A stretch of 64,000 nt of DNA from MADRE3 sp963718195 (lineage in GTDB: Bacteria > Desulfobacterota > Desulfobulbia > Desulfobulbales > Desulfocapsaceae). The stretch spans positions 248,001 through 312,000 of the forward strand of contig CAVQYQ010000006.1 in NCBI GenBank assembly GCA_963718195.1, read 5' to 3'. Below, piece after piece: positions 1 to 9,195 of this stretch; the first letter of the stretch is position 1, and every line of letters begins with the position of its first letter. A program made the position numbers and the translations under genes. The notes beneath the pieces are model-generated. The model was not told the origin of the DNA, searched no databases, and was given only the letters and a program-made list of their open reading frames with translations.

Positions 1-149
1 GTTACTCCTCGTTCTGAGAGGTCGAGGAGAAGGTGTTCTTCCCCCGGTTTCAGCCGGATACGGCAGCAAATAATATCACCGGTTTGCAGAGAATTATAGT
101 GTTTGAAAAGCGCTTGATTATCATTGATTACGATAGGGCTGCGATTCAA
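1..149 (-). CDS. hypothetical protein, N-terminal fragment cut by the window edge
   Basis: Only the first 49 residues are visible; the gene runs off position 1. The start is taken as TTG at 149-147, because an AAGGAG ribosome-binding site (158-163) lies 8 nt upstream and the TTG overlaps the TGA stop of the preceding minus-strand gene, which suggests translational coupling. The fragment begins MNRSPIVIND and ends with a leucine-rich stretch followed by SERGV. No family can be assigned from this much sequence. Confidence 0.55.
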   Translation of the reverse strand, partial: MNRSPIVINDNQALFKHYNSLQTGDIICCRIRLKPGEEHLLLDLSERGV

Positions 150-391
150 AAGATCATCTCCTTGAAACGCTGATGGTAATGGGTCAGGTCTTCTTCACAT
201 GATCCGCAGAATAACAGAACATCACCATTTATTTGAGAGGCATCGCTTTCATGGGAAAAGCTGCCGTCGCTGTTTTGTCGGTAGAATGAGGTCATCAGGA
301 CATCATTCGCGAGTTCAAAGAAATCCTCATCGTTACCGCAGACCGGGCAGATGATCCGATTGGTAATACCTGGGTGATGGGCAGATGGCAT
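146..391 (-). CDS. small zinc-ribbon-like protein
   Basis: This 81-residue protein has two CxxC knuckles (CPVCG near residue 16 and CGSCEEDL near residue 62), a spacing typical of a zinc ribbon, and a histidine-rich tail (LTHYHQRF). I do not recognise a named family. It follows bactofilin on the minus strand, 18 nt beyond its stop, and its own stop overlaps the start of the next gene, so all three look co-transcribed. The start ATG at 391-389 has only a weak ribosome-binding site. The role is unknown; nucleic-acid or protein binding is possible, but that is inference from the zinc ribbon alone. Confidence 0.6.
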   Translation of the reverse strand: MPSAHHPGITNRIICPVCGNDEDFFELANDVLMTSFYRQNSDGSFSHESDASQINGDVLLFCGSCEEDLTHYHQRFKEMIF

Positions 392-409
392 TGCGGTTTT
401 ATCAGCAGG

Positions 410-841
410 TCACTTATCGTTTTTCTTTGGCCCTGCAGCCTGGTCGCTACTGGTTTCAGGGCTCTTGGGCTGATCCTTGCCGGCGGCAGCTTTTACTTCA
501 CCATCAAGTGTTGCGCCTGGTTCAACGGTGAGACTGGTGGCCTCGAGTTTGCCAATTATTGAACAACCTTTTCGGGCCGTGACCAGCTTGGCAGTGATGT
601 TTCCTTCCAGATGACCGTGACAGATAAACGATGATACCGTAACGTCACCAGCAATTTTTCCTGATTCACTGAGGATCAGGTGTTCACCGGTTATGTTACC
701 GTTAATGGTACCATCGATACGTGTTTTGCCTTTAAAGGTCATCTCTCCACTCACCGACATACTCTTGTCGATGATGGATGAAATTGTTTCATTCTCAGCT
801 TTTTGCATTTCTTTATCAAAACCGTTTTTTTTGCTGAACAT
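410..841 (-). CDS. bactofilin family cytoskeletal protein
   Basis: The 143-residue product matches the bactofilin (DUF583) pattern: a short charged N-terminus, a central region of repeating beta-strand units (about residues 30-115, with phrases such as TRIDGTINGNI, GKIAGDVTV and GHLEGNITA) and a disordered Lys/Pro/Ser-rich tail. Bactofilins self-polymerise without nucleotide and organise cell-shape or wall-modifying enzymes at the inner membrane. The gene lies 6 nt downstream of an M23 peptidase gene on the same strand, a common pairing in which the filament positions the endopeptidase. The family assignment is firm; the precise cellular role is inferred. Confidence 0.88.
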   Translation of the reverse strand: MFSKKNGFDKEMQKAENETISSIIDKSMSVSGEMTFKGKTRIDGTINGNITGEHLILSESGKIAGDVTVSSFICHGHLEGNITAKLVTARKGCSIIGKLEATSLTVEPGATLDGEVKAAAGKDQPKSPETSSDQAAGPKKNDK

Positions 842-847
842 GGTTCC

Positions 848-1882
848 CTAATCTTGTTTCTGGTTTACTCTTAACGTGTGTGAAATGTCAGCAACTTTCA
901 TGAATTTCGCAGGATCGACCGGTTTTTTGTTCAACTGGATCTCGTAATGGAGATGGGGACCGGTTGATCGACCGGTACTGCCAACCTGGCCGATGACCTG
1001 CCCCTGTTTAACGCGTTCTCCTTTTTTCACCAGGTAGTTTTGCATATGCGCGTAGGCAGTGATGTAGCCATTACCATGGTCAATTTCAACATAATTACCG
1101 TATCCGCCGTTCTTGAAGGCTTTGATAACTTTTCCGCTTGCCGTGGCCAGGATTCGGTCACCCCGTTTCCCCTTGATGTCCACTCCTTCATGAATTGCCT
1201 TCTTATTGTTAACCGGATCAGTTCTTTTGCCAAATCGTGAAGAAATTCTTCCACTCACCGGTCTGCCCAGGGGAATGGAGCGGATGGTCTCCAGGTAGTC
1301 GTCCACCTGCTGGAGAAGTCCATCATAGGAGACTTCATTATCGGGTACAAACGGACCGCCACTATTTTCCTGGTCCTGTGCTGCTGCAGTTTTCTTGATC
1401 TTCACACCGATGGTGCCCATCACTGACTCAATTAATTTTGAGCGTTGATTGAGATCACTCACTGCAGTGTTCATCAGCCGGACGTTTTCAAGCTGAAGGT
1501 TGGTCGTTTCAAGGTCAGACTTTACTTTTTGGTCAGTAAACAGGGTTTCAAACTCCTGTTGCTGTGAGGCAAGCAGGTCATCGTGTTTCTTTTTCAAACC
1601 GGCAATAGCCTCGTCATGCTGCTTATTTAGTGCAGCAATTTGCTCGGCATAGTCACAATTATTTTTCTCAGCTTGCTCGAGTTTTGCGGTGAGCTTGTTG
1701 ACCCTGTTCTTCAGTCGTTTACTGTTGAAATAGGAGCCAGTCGTGAAATAACTGACCACGCAGACTGTCAGGATAGCAACAGCCACTGCTGAGAATGATA
1801 GAAAAAATCTGCGTTTTGAAATCTGGAGACCGAGGGATCGACCACTTTCACCAGTTACGATAATATGAAATTGTTTGCCCAT
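848..1882 (-). CDS. membrane-anchored M23 (LytM-type) metallopeptidase
   Basis: The 344-residue protein has one membrane segment near residues 27-48, a long coiled coil (about 55-135) and a C-terminal LytM/M23 domain (about 225-325). The zinc-binding motifs are intact: HEGVD for HxxxD and HLHYE for HxH, together with the YGNYVEIDHG strand typical of the family. M23 enzymes cleave peptidoglycan cross-links, and this one would face the periplasm from an inner-membrane anchor. It precedes bactofilin in a probable operon, so a part in localised wall remodelling or cell shape is likely. The start at 1882 opens a 184-nt divergent intergenic region shared with the ABC-F gene. Confidence 0.88.
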   Translation of the reverse strand: MGKQFHIIVTGESGRSLGLQISKRRFFLSFSAVAVAILTVCVVSYFTTGSYFNSKRLKNRVNKLTAKLEQAEKNNCDYAEQIAALNKQHDEAIAGLKKKHDDLLASQQQEFETLFTDQKVKSDLETTNLQLENVRLMNTAVSDLNQRSKLIESVMGTIGVKIKKTAAAQDQENSGGPFVPDNEVSYDGLLQQVDDYLETIRSIPLGRPVSGRISSRFGKRTDPVNNKKAIHEGVDIKGKRGDRILATASGKVIKAFKNGGYGNYVEIDHGNGYITAYAHMQNYLVKKGERVKQGQVIGQVGSTGRSTGPHLHYEIQLNKKPVDPAKFMKVADISHTLRVNQKQD

Positions 1883-2066
1883 GGGAGAATATCCAAAACT
1901 GTTGTTTTAAATTGTTCGTCTCAGTAAGATACGCAGCCTGTAGAAATAGAAGCCCAAAGATCATCCCAAATTACTGTACTGCTTATACTCTTAGACATTA
2001 AAAGTTTCAAGCCAAAAGGGGCATCATTGGGCTCCCTCTATAACTTAACATCTTGATTTTAGGATT

Positions 2067-3908
2067 ATGTCTTATCTATTTTCATGTCAGGGGCTTGCTA
2101 AAGCGTATGGGGCCCAGACGCTTTTTTCCGATATCAACCTGGTTATCAATCAAGGTGATAGAGTTGGCCTGATAGGTCCGAACGGTTCGGGAAAATCAAC
2201 ACTGCTGAAAATAATTTGTAACCGTGAGGATGAAGACGGTGGAACGATTTTACGAAAGAAACACTGTATAATCAGTTATCTTGCCCAGGAGGATTCATTT
2301 GATGACAAACTGAGTCTCGTTGATAATCTGCTCGTTGTTCTTGAGTTGTCTCCGATTGAAGATGCAGAAAAAGAAAACAGGGTCCAGACCATGTTGAGCA
2401 TGGCTGAATTTCAAGATACGACCGTGCCTGTCAGCCAGTTGTCCGGCGGGTGGCGAAAGAGGCTTTCCATATGCCGTGCGCTCGTCCTGGAACCGGATCT
2501 GCTGGTCATGGATGAGCCCACGAACCATCTGGACATAGAAGGTATTCTCTGGCTGGAGAAGTTGCTGGCCGGGAGTTTTAAAAATTCACCCTCTGCATTC
2601 ATCCTTGTCAGTCATGATCGCCGCTTCCTGGAAAACAGTGTTAATCGGATTATCGAGCTGTCCCGGGTCTATCCCACCGGTTCTCTCCAGGTGGCGGGAC
2701 CCTACTCCTCATTTCTGGAGGAGCGTCATCGTTTTTTGGCCCTGCAGAGTGAACAGGAAGATCGCCTAGCAAACAAGGTTCGGCGTGAAACCGAGTGGTT
2801 GCAGCGGGGTCCGAAGGCACGGACAACCAAGGCACGATATCGAATCGATGAAGCATATCGATTACAGGACGAACTGGGGCGGGTGAAAAACAGGAACCGT
2901 TCTGATGGCAATGTTTCCATTGAATTTTCAGGTACGGGCCGAAAGACAAAAAAACTTCTGGAAGCTACGAACCTGGCCAAGCGTTACGATGACAGTGTGT
3001 TGTTCAAGGATCTCGATATTCTTTTGTCTCCTGGCAGCAAACTTGGCCTGCTGGGACGAAACGGTTGTGGCAAGTCAACCTTAATCCATATACTCGCCTC
3101 AGCTGGAGATGGCCAGCATCAGCAGGATAGCGGAACGATTGTGACGGCAGACGGGGTATCGATCGTCAGCTTTTCACAGGATCGGGCTGGCGTTGACCAG
3201 TCGATAACCTTGAGAAGAGCGCTTGCCCCCGACGGTGATTCAATTTCTTACCAGGGCCGCTCAATCCATGTGGTGTCCTGGGCGAAACGGTTTCTGTTCA
3301 GACCGGATCAGCTCGACACCCCTGTTGCTCAACTCTCTGGTGGTGAGCAGGCCCGAATTCTCATCGCCTCCCTGGTGCGTCAACCCGCAGACATCCTGCT
3401 GCTCGATGAACCGACCAATGACCTCGATATTGGCTCTCTTGATGTGCTCGAGGAAAGCCTGCTGGAATTTGCTGGGGCACTGGTACTGGTGACCCACGAC
3501 CGGTACCTCCTTGACCGGGTATGTGGCCGGGTCATCGGTTTTGTCGGTGAGGGTGCTGCGCATTATTATGCAGACTATGAACAATGGCTCCGGGACCTTG
3601 AGCAGCAAACAAAGGAAGGGGATGAGGGGAGTAAGCATAAGTCCCAAAAGCAGCCGTCTCCTAAAAAACCAGCAAGTGGTCGCCTTTCCTATATGGATCA
3701 GCGTGACTACGATACGATAGAAGAGCGCATTCTGGAAGCAGAAGAGAATAAAGAGCGGTTGGAACAAATAATCAACAACCCGGCAGTTGCAGCCGATCCC
3801 GAAAGACTCCAGCAGGGCTGGTCTGAACTGGAAGAATGCCAGAAGCATGTTGAACAGCTCTATCAACGCTGGGATGAGCTTGAGCAGAAAAAGGAGCAGG
3901 GGAGCTGA
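2067..3908 (+). CDS. uup: ABC-F ATPase, Uup type
   Basis: The 613-residue soluble protein has two ABC domains: Walker A GPNGSGKST near residue 36 and GRNGCGKST near residue 332, signatures LSGGWRKR and LSGGEQAR, and Walker B motifs ending DEPTNHLD and DEPTNDLD. There are no membrane segments. A linker separates the domains, and the C-terminus (about 530-613) is a charged coiled-coil hairpin, the DNA/ribosome-binding tail characteristic of Uup. ABC-F proteins act on the ribosome, and Uup also affects precise transposon excision and branched DNA. It appears to be monocistronic. Confidence 0.88.
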   Translation: MSYLFSCQGLAKAYGAQTLFSDINLVINQGDRVGLIGPNGSGKSTLLKIICNREDEDGGTILRKKHCIISYLAQEDSFDDKLSLVDNLLVVLELSPIEDAEKENRVQTMLSMAEFQDTTVPVSQLSGGWRKRLSICRALVLEPDLLVMDEPTNHLDIEGILWLEKLLAGSFKNSPSAFILVSHDRRFLENSVNRIIELSRVYPTGSLQVAGPYSSFLEERHRFLALQSEQEDRLANKVRRETEWLQRGPKARTTKARYRIDEAYRLQDELGRVKNRNRSDGNVSIEFSGTGRKTKKLLEATNLAKRYDDSVLFKDLDILLSPGSKLGLLGRNGCGKSTLIHILASAGDGQHQQDSGTIVTADGVSIVSFSQDRAGVDQSITLRRALAPDGDSISYQGRSIHVVSWAKRFLFRPDQLDTPVAQLSGGEQARILIASLVRQPADILLLDEPTNDLDIGSLDVLEESLLEFAGALVLVTHDRYLLDRVCGRVIGFVGEGAAHYYADYEQWLRDLEQQTKEGDEGSKHKSQKQPSPKKPASGRLSYMDQRDYDTIEERILEAEENKERLEQIINNPAVAADPERLQQGWSELEECQKHVEQLYQRWDELEQKKEQGS

Positions 3909-4184
3909 TCTGTATTAGTTTATAGTGAAGCATGGGGAAGGTTGCAATAGTGATTTGGTGACAGACCAAACGGTTTTGGGAATGTCTGGAGCTGACAGAT
4001 CTAGACGTTTTGCTTGGAAGGAAGAAAACGACGGTTTCAACAAAAATGTTAGAAGTCAAATTATTGCAAAGGTGCCTGGGGAATGGTAGGCTTATGTAAC
4101 AGTGATTCTTGAAAATGAACTTCTTTCATTATTGTTCTTCAATCAGACATATCGGTCATTTCCATTCTGCCTGTTGATAAAAAC

Positions 4185-6335
4185 ATGAAAGCCGGTGATA
4201 AAAAAGTTTATATCATTCTCGTCAGTGTTCATGGTTTGATACGCGGTCATAATCTAGAGCTTGGCCGCGATGCGGATACGGGTGGGCAAACCAAATACGT
4301 GGTGGAGCTTGCGCGAGCTCTTGGAGAGCACCCTGATGTCGGTCGTGTCGATCTGCTGACCAGGCGGATTGTCGATCCCTCAATAAGTGATGATTATAGC
4401 CAGCAGTATGAGCGGCTGTCTGACAATACGCAAATAGTGAGGATTGACTGCGGAGAAGAAAGCTATATGCCCAAAGAACAGCTCTGGGATTGCCTCGACA
4501 ATTTTGCAGACTCTGTCCTTGAATACATTAAAGAGCAGTCTGAGCTTCCTTCGATTATTCACAGCCATTATGCAGATGCCGGATATGTCGGTACCCGGCT
4601 GACCCATCTCCTTGGTATCCCTCTGGTTTTCACCGGTCATTCACTCGGTCGCAGCAAACGTCGACAACTTCTCGCAGCTGGCTTCAGGAGTGAAACCCTG
4701 GAAGCCCGTTACAATATTACTACCCGCATCGAGGCGGAAGAAACGACCTTGGGCGTTGCCGAACGTGTCATAGCAAGCACCAAGCAGGAAATTCTAGAGC
4801 AGTACGCTACCTACGATCATTATCAGCCTGAACGCATGCATGTCGTTCCACCGGGCACCGACCTCCGACAGTTCCATGCCCCCGAGGGGAGTGAGAACAG
4901 CTGCACCATCGCAGCTGAAATAAATCGTTTTCTAAAAAACCCGGATAAGCCAATTATCCTTGCCATCTCACGGCCCGATCCGCGAAAAAACATCCTGCAG
5001 CTCATATCTGCCTATGGGGAATCGGATGAGCTCCAGCACCTTGCAAATCTTGTAATTGTTGCTGGTAACCGGGATGATATCGACGATATGCACGATGATG
5101 CAAAAGGTGTTCTGCAGGATATATTGCTCCATGTCGATCTTTATGATTTATACGGAAAAGTCGCCTATCCGAAACATCATCAGTCAACAGATGTGGCAAG
5201 GATATACCGCCTCGCCGCTCTCAGTCACGGGGTCTTTGTAAATCCAGCCTTGACTGAGCCCTTTGGCCTTACGCTGATTGAGGCCGCGGCCTGCGGCTTA
5301 CCCGTGGTTGCAACAGACGATGGTGGTCCCATCGATATCATTGCAAATTGCCAGAACGGCTACCTTATAGACCCGCTTGACACCGAGGATATTGGCAATA
5401 AACTGCTGGCAATATTGTCTGATCGCACGCGTTGGCAAGATTTTGCAGCCAATGGGCTGGGCGGTGCCCAGAAACATTATTCCTGGCAGGCGCATATAGA
5501 GAAATACATGGATGTATTAAAACCGCTCATTGCCAGAAAGGAGGTTACCCCACCATTCGCTGCCAAGCGTCGCAAACAGCTGCACCACGACCGGGCACTC
5601 TTTTCAGATCTTGACCAGAATCTGCTGGGCAACCCCGAGGCTCTCAAACCGTTTATCAATAACCTCAAGGCGAATCGAAAATGTGTGCTCTTTGGTATAG
5701 CGACCGGGCGCCGAAGAGACTCTGCAATCCAGGTCATGAAAAAACACGCTATTCCGATGCCAAACGTTCTTATAACAAGTCTTGGAACCGAAATATATTA
5801 CAATCCGAACCTGGTTGAGGATGCTGCCTGGAAACGCCATATCGATTATCTATGGAATCCTCCAGTCATCCGTCGTGCCCTTAAGGAACTACCGGGTATG
5901 AAACTGCAGCCACGATTGGAACAAAACCGTTTTAAGATAAGCTATTTCATTGACCCGCAAATTGCCCCGGACGCCCAGCATATTACTAGGCTGCTGCATC
6001 AGGAGGGGCAGGCAGCGAATGTTGTGCTATCGTTTGGACAGTACCTTGATATTATTCCTATTCGTGCCTCCAAGGGACTGGCCATGCGCTGGGTAGCAGA
6101 ACGGTATGACATACCTCTGGACAGGATTTTGGCGGCTGGCGGCTCTGGTGCCGACGAGGATATGATGCGGGGTAATATGCTTGCTGTTGTTGTTGCTAAC
6201 AGGCATAATGAAGAACTCTCAGACCTGACAGAAGTTGATGAGATCTTTTTTGCCTCCCGCCCATACGCCGAAGGCATTCTTGAAGCCATCGAACTCTATG
6301 ATTTTTTTGAAACCTGTGAAATGCCCGATTCCTAG
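4185..6335 (+). CDS. sps: sucrose-phosphate synthase with C-terminal HAD domain
   Basis: The 716-residue protein has an N-terminal GT-B glycosyltransferase (about 1-455) with the plant/cyanobacterial sucrose-phosphate synthase signature (SVHGLIRGHN, DTGGQTKYVVELAR, TGHSLGRSKR, and the donor-site EPFGLTLIEAAACGLP). It should make sucrose-6-phosphate from UDP-glucose and fructose-6-phosphate. The C-terminal part (about 480-716) is a HAD-fold, phosphatase-like domain; its first motif reads DLDQN, keeping both aspartates but not the usual Thr/Val. The dedicated phosphatase follows 2 nt after the stop and amylosucrase comes third, so this is a sucrose operon. No strong ribosome-binding site precedes the ATG. 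Confidence 0.9.
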   Translation: MKAGDKKVYIILVSVHGLIRGHNLELGRDADTGGQTKYVVELARALGEHPDVGRVDLLTRRIVDPSISDDYSQQYERLSDNTQIVRIDCGEESYMPKEQLWDCLDNFADSVLEYIKEQSELPSIIHSHYADAGYVGTRLTHLLGIPLVFTGHSLGRSKRRQLLAAGFRSETLEARYNITTRIEAEETTLGVAERVIASTKQEILEQYATYDHYQPERMHVVPPGTDLRQFHAPEGSENSCTIAAEINRFLKNPDKPIILAISRPDPRKNILQLISAYGESDELQHLANLVIVAGNRDDIDDMHDDAKGVLQDILLHVDLYDLYGKVAYPKHHQSTDVARIYRLAALSHGVFVNPALTEPFGLTLIEAAACGLPVVATDDGGPIDIIANCQNGYLIDPLDTEDIGNKLLAILSDRTRWQDFAANGLGGAQKHYSWQAHIEKYMDVLKPLIARKEVTPPFAAKRRKQLHHDRALFSDLDQNLLGNPEALKPFINNLKANRKCVLFGIATGRRRDSAIQVMKKHAIPMPNVLITSLGTEIYYNPNLVEDAAWKRHIDYLWNPPVIRRALKELPGMKLQPRLEQNRFKISYFIDPQIAPDAQHITRLLHQEGQAANVVLSFGQYLDIIPIRASKGLAMRWVAERYDIPLDRILAAGGSGADEDMMRGNMLAVVVANRHNEELSDLTEVDEIFFASRPYAEGILEAIELYDFFETCEMPDS

Positions 6336-6337
6336 AT

Positions 6338-7171
6338 ATGCGCCTGTTGCTCTGTACAGACCTTGACCGCACCCTTGTCCCGAATGGTCGTGAACCGGAA
6401 TCGCCTGATGCTCGAAAATGGTTCAAGAGGATTGCAGGGCTGCCAGAGGTTACCCTTGCTTACGTTACCGGGCGAGACGAGCAATTGGTCAGGGATGCCG
6501 TGCGGGAATACGAATTGCCGATGCCAGACTTTGTTCTTGCTGATGTCGGCTCCTCGATCTATGTCTGCAATGGGGATAAATGGAGTTTTTTCCCAGGATG
6601 GCAGGCTCATATCGCCGAGGGTTGGGGGCAGTCAACCCGATCTGATATTGTTATGCTGCTCCAGGAGTTCCCTGAACTGAGGTTACAGGAAAAGAGCAAA
6701 CAGAATGATTTCAAGCTCAGCTACTATGCCCCTCTGGGAACGAACGATAAAGAGCTCCTGGCCGCTGTGCAGCAGAGACTCAAGGACACGTCCCTTGAGG
6801 CCAGTCTGATATGGAGTCTGGACGAGGCAGCCGGTGCAGGGTTGCTTGATATCCTTCCGGCACGCGCCAGCAAACGGCATGCCATTGAGTTCCTCATGGA
6901 AAAAAAAGGATTTCGCCTTGAAAACACAGTTTTTTCAGGTGACAGTGGGAATGATCTTCCGGTACTGGTCAGCTCGATTCCCTCAACGCTTGTCTGTAAC
7001 GCCACCAACGAAGTCAAGCAGGAAGCAGAGCAGTTGGCCGTAAATCTTGGTACAGAAAAACAACTTTATCTTGCCCGGGGTGGCTTTGCAGGAATGAACG
7101 GAAATTATGCAGCAGGTATCGTCGAGGGTGTGTATCACTATCACCCCGAAATATTAAAAATTATGGATTAA
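6338..7171 (+). CDS. spp: sucrose-6-phosphate phosphatase (HAD-IIB)
   Basis: This is a 277-residue HAD phosphatase of the sucrose-phosphatase type: motif I DLDRTL (DxDxT, catalytic Asp) at the N-terminus, YVTGR as motif II, KLSYY around the conserved lysine, and GDSGND as motif IV. The length is close to cyanobacterial sucrose-phosphatases. It releases phosphate from sucrose-6-phosphate and makes the pathway irreversible. It is tightly placed between the synthase (2 nt) and amylosucrase (6 nt), so the three are almost certainly one transcript. Confidence 0.88.
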   Translation: MRLLLCTDLDRTLVPNGREPESPDARKWFKRIAGLPEVTLAYVTGRDEQLVRDAVREYELPMPDFVLADVGSSIYVCNGDKWSFFPGWQAHIAEGWGQSTRSDIVMLLQEFPELRLQEKSKQNDFKLSYYAPLGTNDKELLAAVQQRLKDTSLEASLIWSLDEAAGAGLLDILPARASKRHAIEFLMEKKGFRLENTVFSGDSGNDLPVLVSSIPSTLVCNATNEVKQEAEQLAVNLGTEKQLYLARGGFAGMNGNYAAGIVEGVYHYHPEILKIMD

Positions 7172-7177
7172 AAATCG

Positions 7178-9133
7178 ATGTACGAACAGGTATCCCACTC
7201 TCTGCTCAACGAAATACTCACTGATCTCAAACCTGAAATCCATGAAGAAGATTTGCGCCATTTTTATACTCGGCTTGGGGCGAATTTTTATTCCATTCAC
7301 TCACTGTTTGTCATTCTCTATGGCAAACGTGACGATTTCAAGCTGCATATGCAGAAACTGGTAGAAACAATGGCCAGACAATATATCCAGCGGCCAGACC
7401 ATCTCAGGCAAAGCGATATAGAAAGAGAAAACGACCACAACTGGTTCCTCAGCCAGGAGTGGGTCGGGATGGCGCAGTATGCCGACGGCTATGCGAAAGA
7501 CCTGTCACAGCTACAACAGAAAATCCAATATTTTCTGGAGCTTGGTGTGAACATGGTGCATCTCATGCCGATGATGGTCTGCCCGCGAGGGGCCAGTGAC
7601 GGGGGCTACGCGGTGAGTGATTTTCGTCAAATTGATCAACGTTTCGGAACTCTTGAGGATTTGCAGGAACTGGCAGGGTTATTCCATAAACACGGCATCC
7701 TCCTGACGCTTGATGTCGTCGTTAACCACACCTCCGATGAACACGAATGGGCACAGAAGGCACGCCAGGGAAATCTTGAATACCAGGATTACTTCTATGT
7801 TTTCAGTAGTCGAGAAATACCAGACATGTTCGAGGTGACCATGCCTGAAATATTCCCGGAGACATCTTCTGGTAACTTTACCTGGGACCAGCAGATGGAC
7901 AAGTGGGTTATGACCGTATTCAACGACTATCAGTGGGATCTCAATTACAGTAATCCCGCTGTGTTTATTGAAATGCTGGACATAATACTGTATTGGGCAA
8001 ACCAGGGGGCCGACATTTTACGTCTTGATGCGGTTGCCTTTCTGTGGAAAAAAATCGGCAGCATCTGTCAGAATGAACGCGAGGCACACCTGCTTCTGCA
8101 ATTGTTCAAAGATTGTTGTCAGGTTACCGCTCCTGGTGTTCTGTTTATTGCTGAAGCGATTGTTGCTCCGGTTGAGATTATTAAATATTTCGGTGAGGAT
8201 GCAATCAATGCCAAAGAGTGTGAGATCGCCTATAATGCCAGTCTAATGGCACTCCTCTGGGATGCGGTCGCGACGAAAAATGCCAAACTGTTAAATCAGG
8301 GAATTAGAAGCCTTCCTGATAAGCTTGAACGTGCAACATGGCTGAACTACGTGCGCTGCCATGACGATATCGGCCTTGGTTACGATGACAATGATATTCG
8401 GGCTGTCGATTACGAGCCTCGCGCCCACCGGCAGTTTCTGGTCGACTACTTTACCGGTAAATATGGGGAGTCAATGTCTCGCGGCCTGCCTTTTGGTCAC
8501 AATTCGAAAACAGGCGATACCCGGATTTCCGGCTCTCTTGCTTCACTGGTTGGCCTCGAGGCGGCCTTGGAGTTGGGAAGCCCGGAAGATATAGATGACG
8601 CGATTAAAACCATTGTGCTGCTGCATGGCATAACCATGTCCTTTGGCGGTATCCCCTTGCTGTACTATGGTGATGAGATCGGTACGCTCAACGATACCAG
8701 TTATCTTGATGATCCGGCAAAAGCCAACGATAGCCGCTGGGCTCATCGCCCGAGAATCGATTGGCAGAAGGCCGAACTCCGCAATAAACCGGGAACGGTT
8801 GAACACACTCTTTTTTCTTCGCTGAAAAAAATGATAGCTGTGCGCAAAGAACTATCCGCCTTTGCTGATTTCAATAATCGTGAATTGCTCGATGTCGGCA
8901 ATCCCCATCTATTTGTGTTTGCCCGTTTTGAGCATGATCAGACAAGCCGGAGAGTGCTTGTCGTGGCGAATTTTGACAAGGCTCCACAACACCTGAATCT
9001 TCATGACCTTGGTCGGAAGGCGTATTTTCGCAACGGTGCTGTCCGCGACCTCTTTTCAGGTGAAAAACCGGCAATGTTCAAGGATGATCTGGTCATTCCG
9101 CCCTGCCAGTTTTACTGGCTGACAGATCAGTAG
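7178..9133 (+). CDS. ams: amylosucrase (GH13 subfamily 4)
   Basis: The 651-residue protein has the amylosucrase architecture: a helical N-terminal domain, then a GH13 (beta/alpha)8 barrel. Motifs include DVVVNHTSDEH, the nucleophile region DILRLDAVAFLWK, the acid/base LFIAEAI and RCHDDIG, and the family-specific CEIAYNASLMALLWDA. Amylosucrase transfers the glucosyl unit of sucrose to alpha-1,4-glucan and releases fructose. Located downstream of sucrose synthesis genes, it would link a sucrose pool (osmolyte or carbon store) to glycogen. A sucrose hydrolase or phosphorylase is less likely given the amylosucrase-specific stretches. Confidence 0.85.
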   Translation: MYEQVSHSLLNEILTDLKPEIHEEDLRHFYTRLGANFYSIHSLFVILYGKRDDFKLHMQKLVETMARQYIQRPDHLRQSDIERENDHNWFLSQEWVGMAQYADGYAKDLSQLQQKIQYFLELGVNMVHLMPMMVCPRGASDGGYAVSDFRQIDQRFGTLEDLQELAGLFHKHGILLTLDVVVNHTSDEHEWAQKARQGNLEYQDYFYVFSSREIPDMFEVTMPEIFPETSSGNFTWDQQMDKWVMTVFNDYQWDLNYSNPAVFIEMLDIILYWANQGADILRLDAVAFLWKKIGSICQNEREAHLLLQLFKDCCQVTAPGVLFIAEAIVAPVEIIKYFGEDAINAKECEIAYNASLMALLWDAVATKNAKLLNQGIRSLPDKLERATWLNYVRCHDDIGLGYDDNDIRAVDYEPRAHRQFLVDYFTGKYGESMSRGLPFGHNSKTGDTRISGSLASLVGLEAALELGSPEDIDDAIKTIVLLHGITMSFGGIPLLYYGDEIGTLNDTSYLDDPAKANDSRWAHRPRIDWQKAELRNKPGTVEHTLFSSLKKMIAVRKELSAFADFNNRELLDVGNPHLFVFARFEHDQTSRRVLVVANFDKAPQHLNLHDLGRKAYFRNGAVRDLFSGEKPAMFKDDLVIPPCQFYWLTDQ

Positions 9134-9195
9134 GCTCTGGTTCGCATTACCTCGGTTCTTTAAAACATTGAAAAGATGAATGCAGATGATAGTCA

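Noticed and set aside
3954..3970. Hairpin TTTGGT/ACCAAA after the ABC-F gene
   Set aside because: It is a perfect 6-bp stem but AT-rich and lacks a following T-run; too weak to call a terminator.
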